A DNA stretch of 64,000 nucleotides from an uncultured Pseudomonas sp. (GTDB lineage: Bacteria; Pseudomonadota; Gammaproteobacteria; Pseudomonadales; Pseudomonadaceae). Shown here piece by piece: positions 26,386 through 35,000 of the stretch. The stretch spans positions 310,001 through 374,000 of the forward strand of contig NZ_OX044366.1 in assembly GCF_943846705.1 (NCBI RefSeq), given 5' to 3'. A program made the position numbers and the translations under genes. The number at the start of each line of letters is the position of its first letter. Position 1 is the stretch's first letter. Below the pieces are notes generated by a model, which saw nothing but the letters and a program-made list of their open reading frames with translations, was not told the DNA's origin and did not search any database.

Positions 26386-26710
26386 TCCTTGTTGCCTTTC
26401 CAGGCGGATCGCTTCACTTCGAACAGCCATGAAGGTTGGTGCTACCGTCGGCACTGTCGGCGGGGCTGCTCGCGGAATTAGCGGCGCATTGGCGGGCGGC
26501 CAGCTCGGTGCTTCAGTTGGGCTGGTCGCTGGCCCCGTAGGTTCTACGCTCGGCGCTATTTCCGGCGCGGTGCTGGGCGGTCTCGCGGGCGGTGTCGGCG
26601 GCTGTGCTCTCGGCGCTCAGCTGGGTGAACGACTCGACCGCTACTTTCTCGCCAACAACCTGTGCATCGACTGCGGTCACCGCTTCAATCAGCGCTACGC
26701 CCCGGCCTGA
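26372..26710 (+). CDS. Glycine-zipper protein with split Cys pairs
   Basis: The 112-residue protein has a Cys pair at the start (CPCC) and another at the end (CIDCGH), which together could form a zinc ribbon. Between them is a long Gly/Ala-rich hydrophobic stretch (VGTVGGAARGISGALAGGQLG, then GAVLGGLAGGVGG) of glycine-zipper type, able to insert in membranes or pack as helices. I know of no function. It is the first gene of a same-direction block with DUF932 and YqaJ genes, and diverges from the OLD/STAND operon. Confidence 0.65.
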   Translation: MSLQCPCCLSRRIASLRTAMKVGATVGTVGGAARGISGALAGGQLGASVGLVAGPVGSTLGAISGAVLGGLAGGVGGCALGAQLGERLDRYFLANNLCIDCGHRFNQRYAPA

Positions 26711-26801
26711 TCAGGCCTTACGTCCCTCGTATCTCAAACCCTCCTGGCTCGCTGCGCAGTTGCGCGGCGTTTATGCCTGCTCGCTCGAAAAGGAATCACT
26801 C

Positions 26802-27770
26802 ATGGCTCATCAAATCGAACAAATGGCTTACGTTGGCGCAACCCCCTGGCACGGCCTGGGCAATCAACTCACACAGAAACAGCCCATCGACGTCTGGCAA
26901 CGCGAAGCCGGTATGGACTGGCAAATCCAAGAGTCACCCGTTCACTTTAAGGCCGACACTATCGGCTCACTTGGCACTATCCACTCATTCCCCGAGCAGA
27001 AAGTGCTGTTCCGCTCGGACACCAAAGCACCACTGTCGGTGGTTTCCCAGCGCTACCACACCGTTCAGCCACGCGAAGTGCTGGAGTTCTACCGGGATCT
27101 CACGGAGGTCTCTGGCTACGAGCTGGAAACAGCTGGTGTACTGAAAGGTGGCCGCAAGTTCTGGGCACTGGCACGTACCGGCCAAAGCACTGCGCTCAAG
27201 GGTAACGACCAGGTGAACGGCTACTTGTTACTGGCTACTTCCTGTGACGGCACCCTGGCCACCACGGCAACACCCACCACCGTCCGCGTGGTCTGCAACA
27301 ACACCCTAACCATTGCCCTAGACGGCACCACACGCGCTATAAAGGTGCCGCACAACACCCGCTTCGATCCTAAAGCCGTGAAAAAGCAACTGGGTATCGC
27401 CGTGTCGCAATGGGACGACTTCATGTACCGCATGCGTGCACTGGCCGAGCGCAAGGTGCAGTGGCATGAGGCGCTGGGCTTTTTCATGAACGTGCTGTGT
27501 GACACCAGTCCGAACAGCCAGCTACCGGAAGTGCTGCCCAACGAGCGCGCCCTGCGCAAGGTGCAAAGCCTGTACGAAGGCCAGGGTCGTGGAGCCACGC
27601 TGGAATCGGCCAACGGCACCGCCTGGGGCCTGCTCAATGCAGTCACCGAGTACGTCGATCACGAACGCCGTGCTCGCAGCACTGAGTACCGCATGGACTC
27701 GGCCTGGTTCGGCCAGGGCGCACAGATCAAACAGCGCGCCCTTGATACGGCGCTACGGATGGTCGCTTAA
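26802..27770 (+). CDS. DUF932 phage/plasmid-like protein
   Basis: The 322-residue protein matches the DUF932 (TIGR03299, phage/plasmid-like) family: MAYVGATPWHGLGNQL at the start, PLSVVSQRYHTVQPREVLEFYRDL, GRKFWALARTG, and the characteristic PTTVRVVCNNTLTIAL. Such genes are common on conjugative and phage-like elements, often beside YqaJ-type nucleases as here, which suggests a role in DNA recombination or protection, but this is not established. AAGGAA lies 6 bases before the ATG at 26802; a longer open frame upstream overlaps the previous gene and is not coding. Confidence 0.87.
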   Translation: MAHQIEQMAYVGATPWHGLGNQLTQKQPIDVWQREAGMDWQIQESPVHFKADTIGSLGTIHSFPEQKVLFRSDTKAPLSVVSQRYHTVQPREVLEFYRDLTEVSGYELETAGVLKGGRKFWALARTGQSTALKGNDQVNGYLLLATSCDGTLATTATPTTVRVVCNNTLTIALDGTTRAIKVPHNTRFDPKAVKKQLGIAVSQWDDFMYRMRALAERKVQWHEALGFFMNVLCDTSPNSQLPEVLPNERALRKVQSLYEGQGRGATLESANGTAWGLLNAVTEYVDHERRARSTEYRMDSAWFGQGAQIKQRALDTALRMVA

Positions 27771-27791
27771 CGCAGCAATCCCCGACCCAAT

Positions 27792-27832
27792 AACGCCCGG
27801 TCAGCCTTGTGCTGGTCGGGCGTTTTCTTTTC
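27792..27832 (+). terminator. Rho-independent terminator after the DUF932 gene
   Basis: AACGCCCG pairs with CGGGCGTT, with a second inner pairing AGC/GCT, followed by a T-rich run. It lies directly ahead of the ribosome site of the YqaJ gene, so the latter would need readthrough or its own promoter. Confidence 0.75.
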
Positions 27833-27847
27833 TGCAAGGAACAGATC

Positions 27848-28852
27848 ATGGCTACTCAACTCACCCGCAACACCTCACAGAAACCCAGGCCAGCGCTGCG
27901 CTTGGTCACCACCAAGGCTATGCCTCGCGAGGAGTGGCTGGACGTGCGTAAACGCGGTATTGGCAGCTCGGATGCCGCCGCAGCCGTTGGCCTGAACCCC
28001 TACAAATCACAGTTGGAGTTGTGGATGGAGAAAACTGGTCGTGATGGCTCGCTACCCAAGATCGACCCGCAGGATGAGGAGAGCCCGGCGTACTGGGGCA
28101 ATATCCTCGAACCCATCGTGGCATCGCACTACAGCAAACGCACCGGTAAACGTGTGCGTCGAATCAACGCCGTATTGCAGCACCCAGATCCAGACCTGTC
28201 GTGGATGCTGGCCAACATTGACCGTGAGGTGATCGGTGCAGATGACGTAGCTCTCCTTGAGTGCAAAACATGCGGCATAAACGGCGCGCGCCTCTGGAAA
28301 GAGGGCGTGCCGGAGTATGTGCAATTGCAAGTCATGCACCAGTTGGCCGTCACCGGCAAACTGGCAGCGGATGTCGCCGTGTTGATCGGTGGCCAGCACC
28401 TGGAGATCCACCGCATTGAGCGTGACGAGCAGATGATTGCTCGCCTGGTCGAATTGGAACGGCGCTTCTGGCAATACGTGACCACCGACACGCCACCGCC
28501 AGCGGATGGCTCGGATTCGGCTGATCAAGCCCTGCGCTGCCTCTACCCCGAGGACAGCGGCAAGGTGGTGGACTTCAGCCACAACCCGGCGCTGTCGGTG
28601 GCCTATGTGGAGCTCAAAGCGGTTCGACAGAACATCTCCCAGCAAGAAAAGCGCGAGGCTCAGCTCAAGCAGGCGCTGCAGCAGGCCATGGGCGATGCCA
28701 GCAAAGCGAAGTTCGCCAATGGCCAGATCACCTGGAAGAAGGCCAAGGACAGCGCAGCGCTGGATGTGGCCACGCTGCTAAAAGATAAACCTTACCTGCA
28801 AGGCCGTTACACCGTGATCAAGGAAGGCAGCCGCCGTTTCCTGATCACCTAA
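27848..28852 (+). CDS. YqaJ/lambda-exonuclease-like recombinase nuclease
   Basis: The 334-residue protein has a YqaJ viral-recombinase domain (PD-(D/E)XK): MPREEWLDVRKRGIGSSDAAAAVGLNPYKS at the start, a central ANIDREVIGADDVALLECKTC that supplies the Asp and Glu-x-Lys metal-binding residues, and VPEYVQLQVMHQLAVTG with the conserved Gln. The C-terminal third is helical (AVRQNISQQEKREAQLKQALQ). The family degrades one strand of DNA ends for single-strand annealing recombination. No obvious single-strand annealing partner follows. The start has AAGGAA upstream and lies just after a terminator. Confidence 0.88.
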   Translation: MATQLTRNTSQKPRPALRLVTTKAMPREEWLDVRKRGIGSSDAAAAVGLNPYKSQLELWMEKTGRDGSLPKIDPQDEESPAYWGNILEPIVASHYSKRTGKRVRRINAVLQHPDPDLSWMLANIDREVIGADDVALLECKTCGINGARLWKEGVPEYVQLQVMHQLAVTGKLAADVAVLIGGQHLEIHRIERDEQMIARLVELERRFWQYVTTDTPPPADGSDSADQALRCLYPEDSGKVVDFSHNPALSVAYVELKAVRQNISQQEKREAQLKQALQQAMGDASKAKFANGQITWKKAKDSAALDVATLLKDKPYLQGRYTVIKEGSRRFLIT

Positions 28853-28948
28853 TCCAGGCTGTCTTGTGCAACTTCATGCTGGTTGACACCATCGAACAAT
28901 CCACGCCTGCATATGGCAAACATCAACTCCATCCCAAGGACGAAAGTC

Positions 28949-29134
28949 ATGCTCATACTTACCCGCAATTCTGGTGAAACCCTGTGTATCGGCGACGACA
29001 TCACCGTGACCGTTTTGGCCATCAACGGCAATCAAGTCAGGATCGGTATCGACGCCCCCAAAAACGTCGCAGTACACCGTGAAGAGGTCTATCAGCGCAT
29101 CCAGGCTGATCAGGTGAACAAAGTTATGGAGTGA
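28949..29134 (+). CDS. csrA: CsrA/RsmA-family RNA-binding regulator, island-encoded
   Basis: The 61-residue protein is a full CsrA: MLILTRNSGETLCIGDDITVTVLAINGNQVRIGIDAPKNVAVHREEVYQRI, with the RNA-contact residues Leu4/Arg6 and the VHREE motif near residue 43. It binds GGA motifs in mRNA leaders and regulates translation. The start MLIL is chosen because AAGGA lies upstream and CsrA begins there. Its place between the YqaJ-type nuclease and an RDF-like gene, inside a mobile island, suggests it regulates island genes or interferes with the host Csr/Rsm system (inference). Confidence 0.9.
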   Translation: MLILTRNSGETLCIGDDITVTVLAINGNQVRIGIDAPKNVAVHREEVYQRIQADQVNKVME

Positions 29135-29278
29135 TTGTTGAACCCCTCTGTGGTCGCCTGACGTCAAGTGGCCAGCCTCTCTCTCAGCTCTAACCTGAGC
29201 TGAAGCGCAACACCCCTCGCAAGCCCACACGACGAGCCCTCGTCAGTTAAACGAATGTTTTTTCCACCCCCACTAGTC

Positions 29279-29296
29279 GGGCACGTCCGCGTGCCC
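29279..29296 (+). other. Short stem-loop upstream of the RDF-like gene
   Basis: GGGCACG pairs with CGTGCCC over a four-base loop within the roughly 200-base gap after csrA. No T-run follows. It could protect or control the downstream leader; nothing else is recognisable in that gap. Confidence 0.35.
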
Positions 29297-29333
29297 AGCT
29301 GGTTATGGGGAACTTAGTTTAAGGAGAATTACC

Positions 29334-30221
29334 ATGCTCAAAGGTCTCGCCATAACTCCGCCTGTTTTGGGCAGAATTTCCATCGGCAAGGTTGTCGAGA
29401 AGAACGGCAAACGCCTACCGGAGAAGGACGACCAATTCACCATCACCTCGCAGGTACAAGGCCGGGACGGCTGGCTGCTGCACCCGCTGAATGACGAGCT
29501 GCGTAAAGCACCGGAAGAGAAGCTGCGCAGCATCCCGATTCGCCTGCTATTCAATGAGCCTGATCTGAACTTTCGGGCTGAGTACAGCTTGTTTGATCGA
29601 CAAACTGGACGGCCGACCTGTGTAGGCAACGGTGAGACCTGCAAGCGTCAGACTGCAGAAGGCATTCAATCGCTGCCCTGCCCCTCACCTGATGCCTGCA
29701 CGCTGGCCAAAGGCGGTGCCTGCAAACCCTACGGCCGCCTCAACGTCGTAATCGGCGACGAGGATCTGTTGGGTAGCTTCGTGTTTCGCACTACCGGCTT
29801 TAATAGCATCCGCACCCTAGCGGCACGCCTGCAGTACTTCCAGGCCATCTCCGGTAATCGGTTGGCGTGCCTGCCGTTGGAGCTGCGTCTACGCGGGAAG
29901 TCGACTCGGCAGAGTCATAGCACGCCGATCTTCTATGCCGACATCACCGTGCGCAACGGTATCAACATGGAGGAGGCATTGCTGGCTGCTCGGCAACTGG
30001 ATGAGTCCCGTCAATCGGCGGGATTCGATCAGGTAGCGCTGGACTGTGCCGCACGGCAAGGGCTGAGCAATGGGGCCTTTGAAGACAACGAGGAAGACAG
30101 CGGGGCCATTGTCGAAGAGTTCTTTCCTGCTGGGGAGCCCGAACGCACAGCACCAACTGCTAATCCAACAGCCCGTCAATCATTGCCGGATCAGCTGGAG
30201 GCACGAGTAGCGCAGCCATGA
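29334..30221 (+). CDS. Gp3-like recombination directionality factor candidate / metal-binding protein
   Basis: The 295-residue protein begins MLKGLAITPPVLGRISIGKVVEKNGKRLPEKDDQFTIT. It carries a cluster of Cys residues (PTCVGNGETCKR, LPCPSPDACTLAKGGACKPYG) that looks like a zinc or Fe-S site, and later VFRTTGFNSIRTLAARLQYF. Islands of this type carry close relatives annotated as hydrolase or metal-binding proteins. The N-terminal layout also resembles the phage Gp3-like recombination directionality family, but this assignment rests on general resemblance only. AAGGAG precedes the ATG. It overlaps the next small gene by four bases (ATGA), indicating translational coupling. Confidence 0.65.
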   Translation: MLKGLAITPPVLGRISIGKVVEKNGKRLPEKDDQFTITSQVQGRDGWLLHPLNDELRKAPEEKLRSIPIRLLFNEPDLNFRAEYSLFDRQTGRPTCVGNGETCKRQTAEGIQSLPCPSPDACTLAKGGACKPYGRLNVVIGDEDLLGSFVFRTTGFNSIRTLAARLQYFQAISGNRLACLPLELRLRGKSTRQSHSTPIFYADITVRNGINMEEALLAARQLDESRQSAGFDQVALDCAARQGLSNGAFEDNEEDSGAIVEEFFPAGEPERTAPTANPTARQSLPDQLEARVAQP

Positions 30222-30388
30222 CTCTGCTGCGCTGCATGGCCTGCCTGTTCATTTTCCTTGGGGTTTTGACAGGCACCAGCACCGTCGTGCTGGTGCTCGT
30301 TGTGCTGCTGCGCTTTCCCTTGCTGCTTATCGCACTGGTCTTAGCCTGCTGGGTATTCACCCGCGTGCTTCAACACCTTTCCAAATGA
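30218..30388 (+). CDS. Small hydrophobic membrane protein (56 residues)
   Basis: The frame ATGACTCTGCTG...TGA begins inside the stop of the previous gene (ATGA overlap). Its product is almost entirely hydrophobic: MTLLRCMACLFIFLGVLTG, then TVVLVLVVLLRF and LLLIALVLACWVF, so two or three membrane helices are expected. It has no recognisable domain. The overlap strongly suggests that it is a real, coupled gene. It is convergent with the XRE regulator gene, whose stop lies only 9 bases away. Confidence 0.6.
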   Translation: MTLLRCMACLFIFLGVLTGTSTVVLVLVVLLRFPLLLIALVLACWVFTRVLQHLSK

Positions 30389-30397
30389 CCGAGGGCT

Positions 30398-30643
30398 CTA
30401 TAGCCCCGCATCAACGAGCAGATCCGAAGGCTTGCACTCCAGAGCCTTCGCAATCCGCGCAATGTTCAGGAAGGTCACGTTGCGCTCTCCTCGCTCGATC
30501 TTGCCCATATGGGATCGATCAATTTCCGCTGCGTCAGCCAGCGTCTCTTGGGAATAGTTCATCTGCGTGCGACGAGCACGTACAGCTGCACCCAGGCGAA
30601 CCAGGCTTTGGTCTTTGTCTTGGCTTACGGAGACTCTTGGCAT
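30398..30643 (-). CDS. XRE-family (Cro/CI-like) transcriptional regulator
   Basis: The 81-residue protein is a single helix-turn-helix domain: RLGAAVRARRTQMNYSQETLADAAEIDRSHMGKIERGERNVTFLNIARIAKALECKPSDLL, with the recognition helix DRSHMGKIERGER. This size is typical of restriction-controller (C) proteins and Cro-like repressors. A 9-base-arm palindrome lies 47 bases upstream of its start and divergently before a small gene. It could therefore autoregulate and control the genes leading to the type ISP system (inference). Confidence 0.88.
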   Translation of the reverse strand: MPRVSVSQDKDQSLVRLGAAVRARRTQMNYSQETLADAAEIDRSHMGKIERGERNVTFLNIARIAKALECKPSDLLVDAGL

Positions 30644-30689
30644 GCCGCCAATCGTTTCGTTATGCTGCCTTAACGACCACGGTATTTAC

Positions 30690-30711
30690 GACCCATTTGT
30701 AAAAATGGGTC
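30690..30711. promoter_or_regulatory. Palindromic operator between the XRE gene and a 30-residue gene
   Basis: Perfect arms GACCCATTT and AAATGGGTC are separated by the four bases GTAA. The site lies in the divergent interval of about 117 bases, the expected place for the XRE regulator's own operator. Confidence 0.65.
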
Positions 30712-30760
30712 ATTCCTCAAGACCCGCTCTAAACCCTCTAACGCCACGAAAGGAATCACC

Positions 30761-30853
30761 ATGAAGAAGATCCAGTACGAAGACATCAACCCGGACTACG
30801 AAATTGCCAAGTACCCAATCGATAACCGCATCGTCGTCAAATACAAGAAATAG
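30761..30853 (+). CDS. Very small protein (30 residues)
   Basis: ATG at 30761 with an AAGGAATC site 6 bases upstream; the product is MKKIQYEDINPDYEIAKYPI plus DNRIVVKYKK, then TAG. It is rich in charged and aromatic residues with no signal or membrane segment. The clean ribosome site, the upstream operator and the position 10 bases before the next gene suggest that it is translated, but there is no homology to cite. Confidence 0.5.
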   Translation: MKKIQYEDINPDYEIAKYPIDNRIVVKYKK

Positions 30854-30863
30854 GACTGATCTC

Positions 30864-31847
30864 ATGAAATACAGACTGATTTTGGCTGCAGCGGTCTCAC
30901 TGACAGCCAGCCTGGTGCAAGCTGAGGTTACTTACCTGCCCTGCGAGTTGTTCAGCAAAGAAAGCGGACTCAACAATTACAACTGCACTCCCGGCAAGCC
31001 GGGAAGTGGCTCATCACGCCTTACGGCCCAAATGGAACAAGCAATCTACACAGATGAGCACGGTCAGCAACGCGTGACCACCGTTCCAAAGTACATCGGC
31101 GCAATCTGCAAGGATAATGTCTGCGGGGTAGTTGGTGCGCACTTCCAGGGCGAGTTTGTCGGCAACGCCCCTCACGGCTACTACATCATTCCGCGAGGCT
31201 GGTATCTAGGAGCAGCAAACGATGGCAGTGCAATGGCCTATCAAAACGGCACTGGCCCTAGCCACGGTCAAGCAGCGGGAGTTGCACCACAGAGAAAACC
31301 TCAAGCCATCAAGAAGCAGCTATCCCCTGCTGCGCTCAAAGCCGCCATCCAAGCTGATCGGCATTACGACTTCAGCCTTGTGTATGCCGCCGGACTGAGC
31401 ACACGCACGAAGACCGCTTATATCGGAGTGCTGACCTATCTAGGCCAGAGCTACCAACTCCCTGCTGAGCAGGTACTCGACTACGTGCCTATCTACAACC
31501 ACGCGGGAGAGCGCTATAGCAATGGCGACCCCATCTTCACAGACGGCAGTCGCTGCGATCCAATAAGCGGGTTTTGTAAGGACAACAGCGGTAACGCTCT
31601 GGGCCTCGCCGACTACAAGGTCGAGGACTACAGGCGTCAAGGCATTCTGCCTGCTCTACCTTCAGCGGCGGCCAACGCTGAGGTCAGTTCGACTTCAAGC
31701 GAGACAGCAGGCAATACGCTGACTGGCGAAGCCTGCTACGAGAAGAAAAAGACCGACTTCCGCAAGGAGAATGGCGAAGAGGCCATGATCATCATGGATC
31801 AAATCAACGAGTGGCAAGAACAGTGCGGCCTACCGCCCTCGTACTAA
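30864..31847 (+). CDS. Exported Cys-containing protein of unknown function
   Basis: The 327-residue protein has a clear signal peptide (MKYRLILAAAVSLTASLVQA) and a mature part with several Cys residues in short pairs (LPCELF, YNCTPG, AICKDNVCGVVG, SRCDPISGFCKD, GEACYEK, EQCGLPP), suggesting disulfides in the periplasm. A central stretch (DFSLVYAAGLSTRTKTAYIGVLTYLGQSYQLPAEQVLDYVPI) looks like a compact beta-rich domain. I do not recognise the family. It sits between the XRE/small-gene block and the type ISP enzyme and is followed by a strong terminator, so it is not in the restriction operon. Confidence 0.72.
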   Translation: MKYRLILAAAVSLTASLVQAEVTYLPCELFSKESGLNNYNCTPGKPGSGSSRLTAQMEQAIYTDEHGQQRVTTVPKYIGAICKDNVCGVVGAHFQGEFVGNAPHGYYIIPRGWYLGAANDGSAMAYQNGTGPSHGQAAGVAPQRKPQAIKKQLSPAALKAAIQADRHYDFSLVYAAGLSTRTKTAYIGVLTYLGQSYQLPAEQVLDYVPIYNHAGERYSNGDPIFTDGSRCDPISGFCKDNSGNALGLADYKVEDYRRQGILPALPSAAANAEVSSTSSETAGNTLTGEACYEKKKTDFRKENGEEAMIIMDQINEWQEQCGLPPSY

Positions 31848-31874
31848 GCAACTTGCCTGATCACCGTTTTAAAG

Positions 31875-31914
31875 AAGGGCCATAACCTCACTCAGGGGTT
31901 GTGGCCCTTTTGCT
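31875..31914 (+). terminator. Rho-independent terminator
   Basis: AAGGGCCATAACC pairs with GGTTGTGGCCCTT (one mismatch) with a 10-base loop and a T-run. It closes the transcript of the exported-protein gene before the type ISP enzyme. Confidence 0.85.
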
Positions 31915-32051
31915 TTGTTTGTTTATTTTTTTGCTTTCAGTTGCAGCAACTCAAGGCTTGCTGTTCTCGCCCAGAACTTCTGCTAATTGATAGACTGCGG
32001 TCATTTGGTGCCCGTGATGCACCAGCCGTACTCAAAAGGAATTTATCCTCA

Positions 32052-35000
32052 ATGTCCGCCTTATCAGCCCTGCTCAACACCTACCGCAACGCCTCCGTCA
32101 CCGAACGCGAAAAAGGTACCTACTTCGAAGAGCTGATTTGCACCTACCTGCGCAATGAAGCCACCTATCGCGATCTGTACGAAAAGGTGTGGACGTATGC
32201 CGAATGGGCTAAGGAGCAGGGTCTTAGTGGTAAGGACGCGGGCATTGATCTGGTAGCGCGCACCCAAGGTACCGGTGAGTACCACGCCATCCAGTGCAAG
32301 CTGTACGCCGAAGATTACAAAGTCCAGAAGAAGGACATCGACAGCTTCTTCACCGCTTCGGGCAAAGCACCGTTCTCGCACCGCATTATCGTTGCCACCA
32401 CTAACAACTGGAGCGAGCACGCGGAAGATGCTTTGCAGGGCCAGCAGCTCTCGATCAACAAGATCGACCTGCAAGCCTTGGAAGACAGCCAAATTGACTG
32501 GGCCAAGTACCAGCCCAACCAAGCCGTTGCACTCAAGGCGCGTAAGCAGCTGCGCGATCACCAGCAGACCGCACTGAATGCCACCGCTGCCGGCCTCAAG
32601 GATGCCGAGCGCGGCAAGCTGATCATGGCCTGCGGTACGGGCAAGACCTTCACCAGTTTGAAGATCGCCGAGCGCCTGGCTGGCAAGGGCAAGCGTGTGC
32701 TGTTCCTGGTGCCCAGCCTGTCTCTGCTTTCGCAGACCCTCACCGAATGGACGCAGGAAAGCGAAACCCCGCTCCACAGCTTTGCCGTCTGCTCCGACAG
32801 CGATGTAGGCAAGAAGCGCAAGGCCGATGAAGACACCGTGCAGGTGTTCACCCACGAACTGCGCTACCCAGCCACTACCAAGGCGGATCGCCTCGCCGCC
32901 GAAATGCTCAAGCGCCACGATGCCGAGCACATGAGCGTGGTCTTCTCCACCTATCACTCCATCGATGTAATCAGCCGCGCCCAGCACGATTACGACCTGG
33001 CAGCGTTCGACCTGGTGATCTGCGACGAAGCGCACCGTACAACTGGCGCAACCTTCGACGACGATGACGAAAGCACCTTCGTGCGCATCCATGATGCCGA
33101 CTACATCCGCGCCGCCAAACGCCTGTACATGACCGCCACGCCGCGCATCTATGGCGACAACGCCAAGCTCAAGGCTGAGTCCGGTGAAGTCACCCTGTGC
33201 TCTATGGATGATGAGGCGCTGTACGGCAAAGAGCTGTTCGTAATCAACTTCTCCGAGGCCGTTCAGCGTGGCCTACTCACCGACTACAAAGTGCTCGTGC
33301 TCACCGTTGAAGAGAGCGTCATCAGTCGCCGCCTTCAAGAGCTGCTAAAAGACGAAGACAACCAACTTAAGGTAGACGACGCCGCCAAGATCGTCGGCTG
33401 CTGGAAGGCGCTGGCCAAACAAGGGTTAGCAGAAAACCTCGTGGGTGATGATCAACCCATGAAGCGCGCTGTCGCCTTCTGCCAGGTCATCTCGCCCAAC
33501 TACAAAGGCACCAAGCACAAGGTCAGCTCCGTCAACATCGCCAGCATGTTCCAATCGGTGGTGGAGGCTTACCAGGATTCCGAAGAGATCGACGAAGCCT
33601 CGCGCATCATCTGTGAAGCCGAACACGTCGATGGCGGCATGAATGCCAGCCAGAAGGAAACCAAGCTTAACTGGCTGAAGGAAGAAGCCCCGGCCAATAC
33701 CTGTCGCATCCTCAGCAACGTGCGCTGCTTGTCCGAGGGCGTGGACGTACCGGCGTTGGACGCCGTGCTTTTCCTCACCCCGCGTAACTCTCAAGTGGAC
33801 GTGGTGCAATCGGTAGGCCGGGTGATGCGCAACGCACCGGGTAAGAAGCGCGGCTATGTCGTGCTGCCCGTAGTCATTCCAGCCGGCATGGAGCCTCACG
33901 AAGCACTCAACGACAACCAAACCTACAAAGTGGTCTGGCAAGTACTCCAGGCACTGCGTTCACACGACGATAGCTTCGACGCCATGGTCAACAAGCTCGA
34001 CCTGATCGGCTCAGACCCGCGCAAGATGGAAGTCATCGCCATCACCGACAAGGCCGACAAGAAGGCGAAAAAAGCCAGCGGCACGAGCAACGGCCAGGCC
34101 GGCAAAGGCAAGTTCGGTATCGGTAGCAAAAACCACGATGCCGCAGGCCAGATGACCCAGCAAGTAGATATGACTTATGAAGTAGGTGAGATCGAAAAAG
34201 CCATCTACGCCAAAATCGTTGATAAGTGCGGCAATCGCCATCACTGGGAAGACTGGGCCAACGACATCGCCAAGATTGCCCGCACCCATATCGACCGCAT
34301 CCAGGGCATTTTAGAAAACCCTGGAAACACTCAGGAAAAGACCGCGTTCAACGCCTTTGCAGCCGAGTTGCGTGATGACCTCAACGACAGCATCAGCGAT
34401 GGCGAGATTGTCGAAATGCTCGCCCAGCACCTGGTAACCAAGCCAGTGTTCGATGCGCTGTTCGAAGAGTACAGTTTTGCCAGTCACAACCCCATGTCCA
34501 AGGCTATGCAAGCCGTGCTAGACGCGCTCCATGAGCATCATCTGGCCAAGGAAGCCGACACCCTGGAGAAGTTCTACGCCAGCGTGCGGCAGCGTGCCTC
34601 GGGTATCGATAGCGCTCAGGGCAAGCAGAAGATCATTGTCGAGCTGTACGACAAGTTCTTCCGCAACGCCTTCCCTAAGATGACCGAGCGCCTGGGCATC
34701 GTTTACACCCCGGTTGAGGTCGTGGACTTCATCCTTCACAGCGTCAACCATCTGCTGCAACAGGAGTTCGGGCAGACCCTGGGCAGCAAGGGCGTCCACA
34801 TCATCGACCCATTCACCGGCACCGGAACCTTTATCACTCGCCTGATCCAGTCGGGCCTGATTAAACCGGAAGAACTACCGCACAAATACAAGAACGAAAT
34901 CCATGCCAATGAATTGGTGCTGCTGGCTTACTACATTGCCGCCATCAATATCGAAGCAGCCTATCACGGCGAAGTGATCGACGAGTACACCCCGTTCGAA

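Noticed and set aside
32064..33092. A 342-codon open frame on the minus strand inside the type ISP gene
   Set aside because: It is antisense to strongly conserved nuclease and helicase motifs; GC-rich codon use creates long antisense frames. No ribosome site or family similarity.
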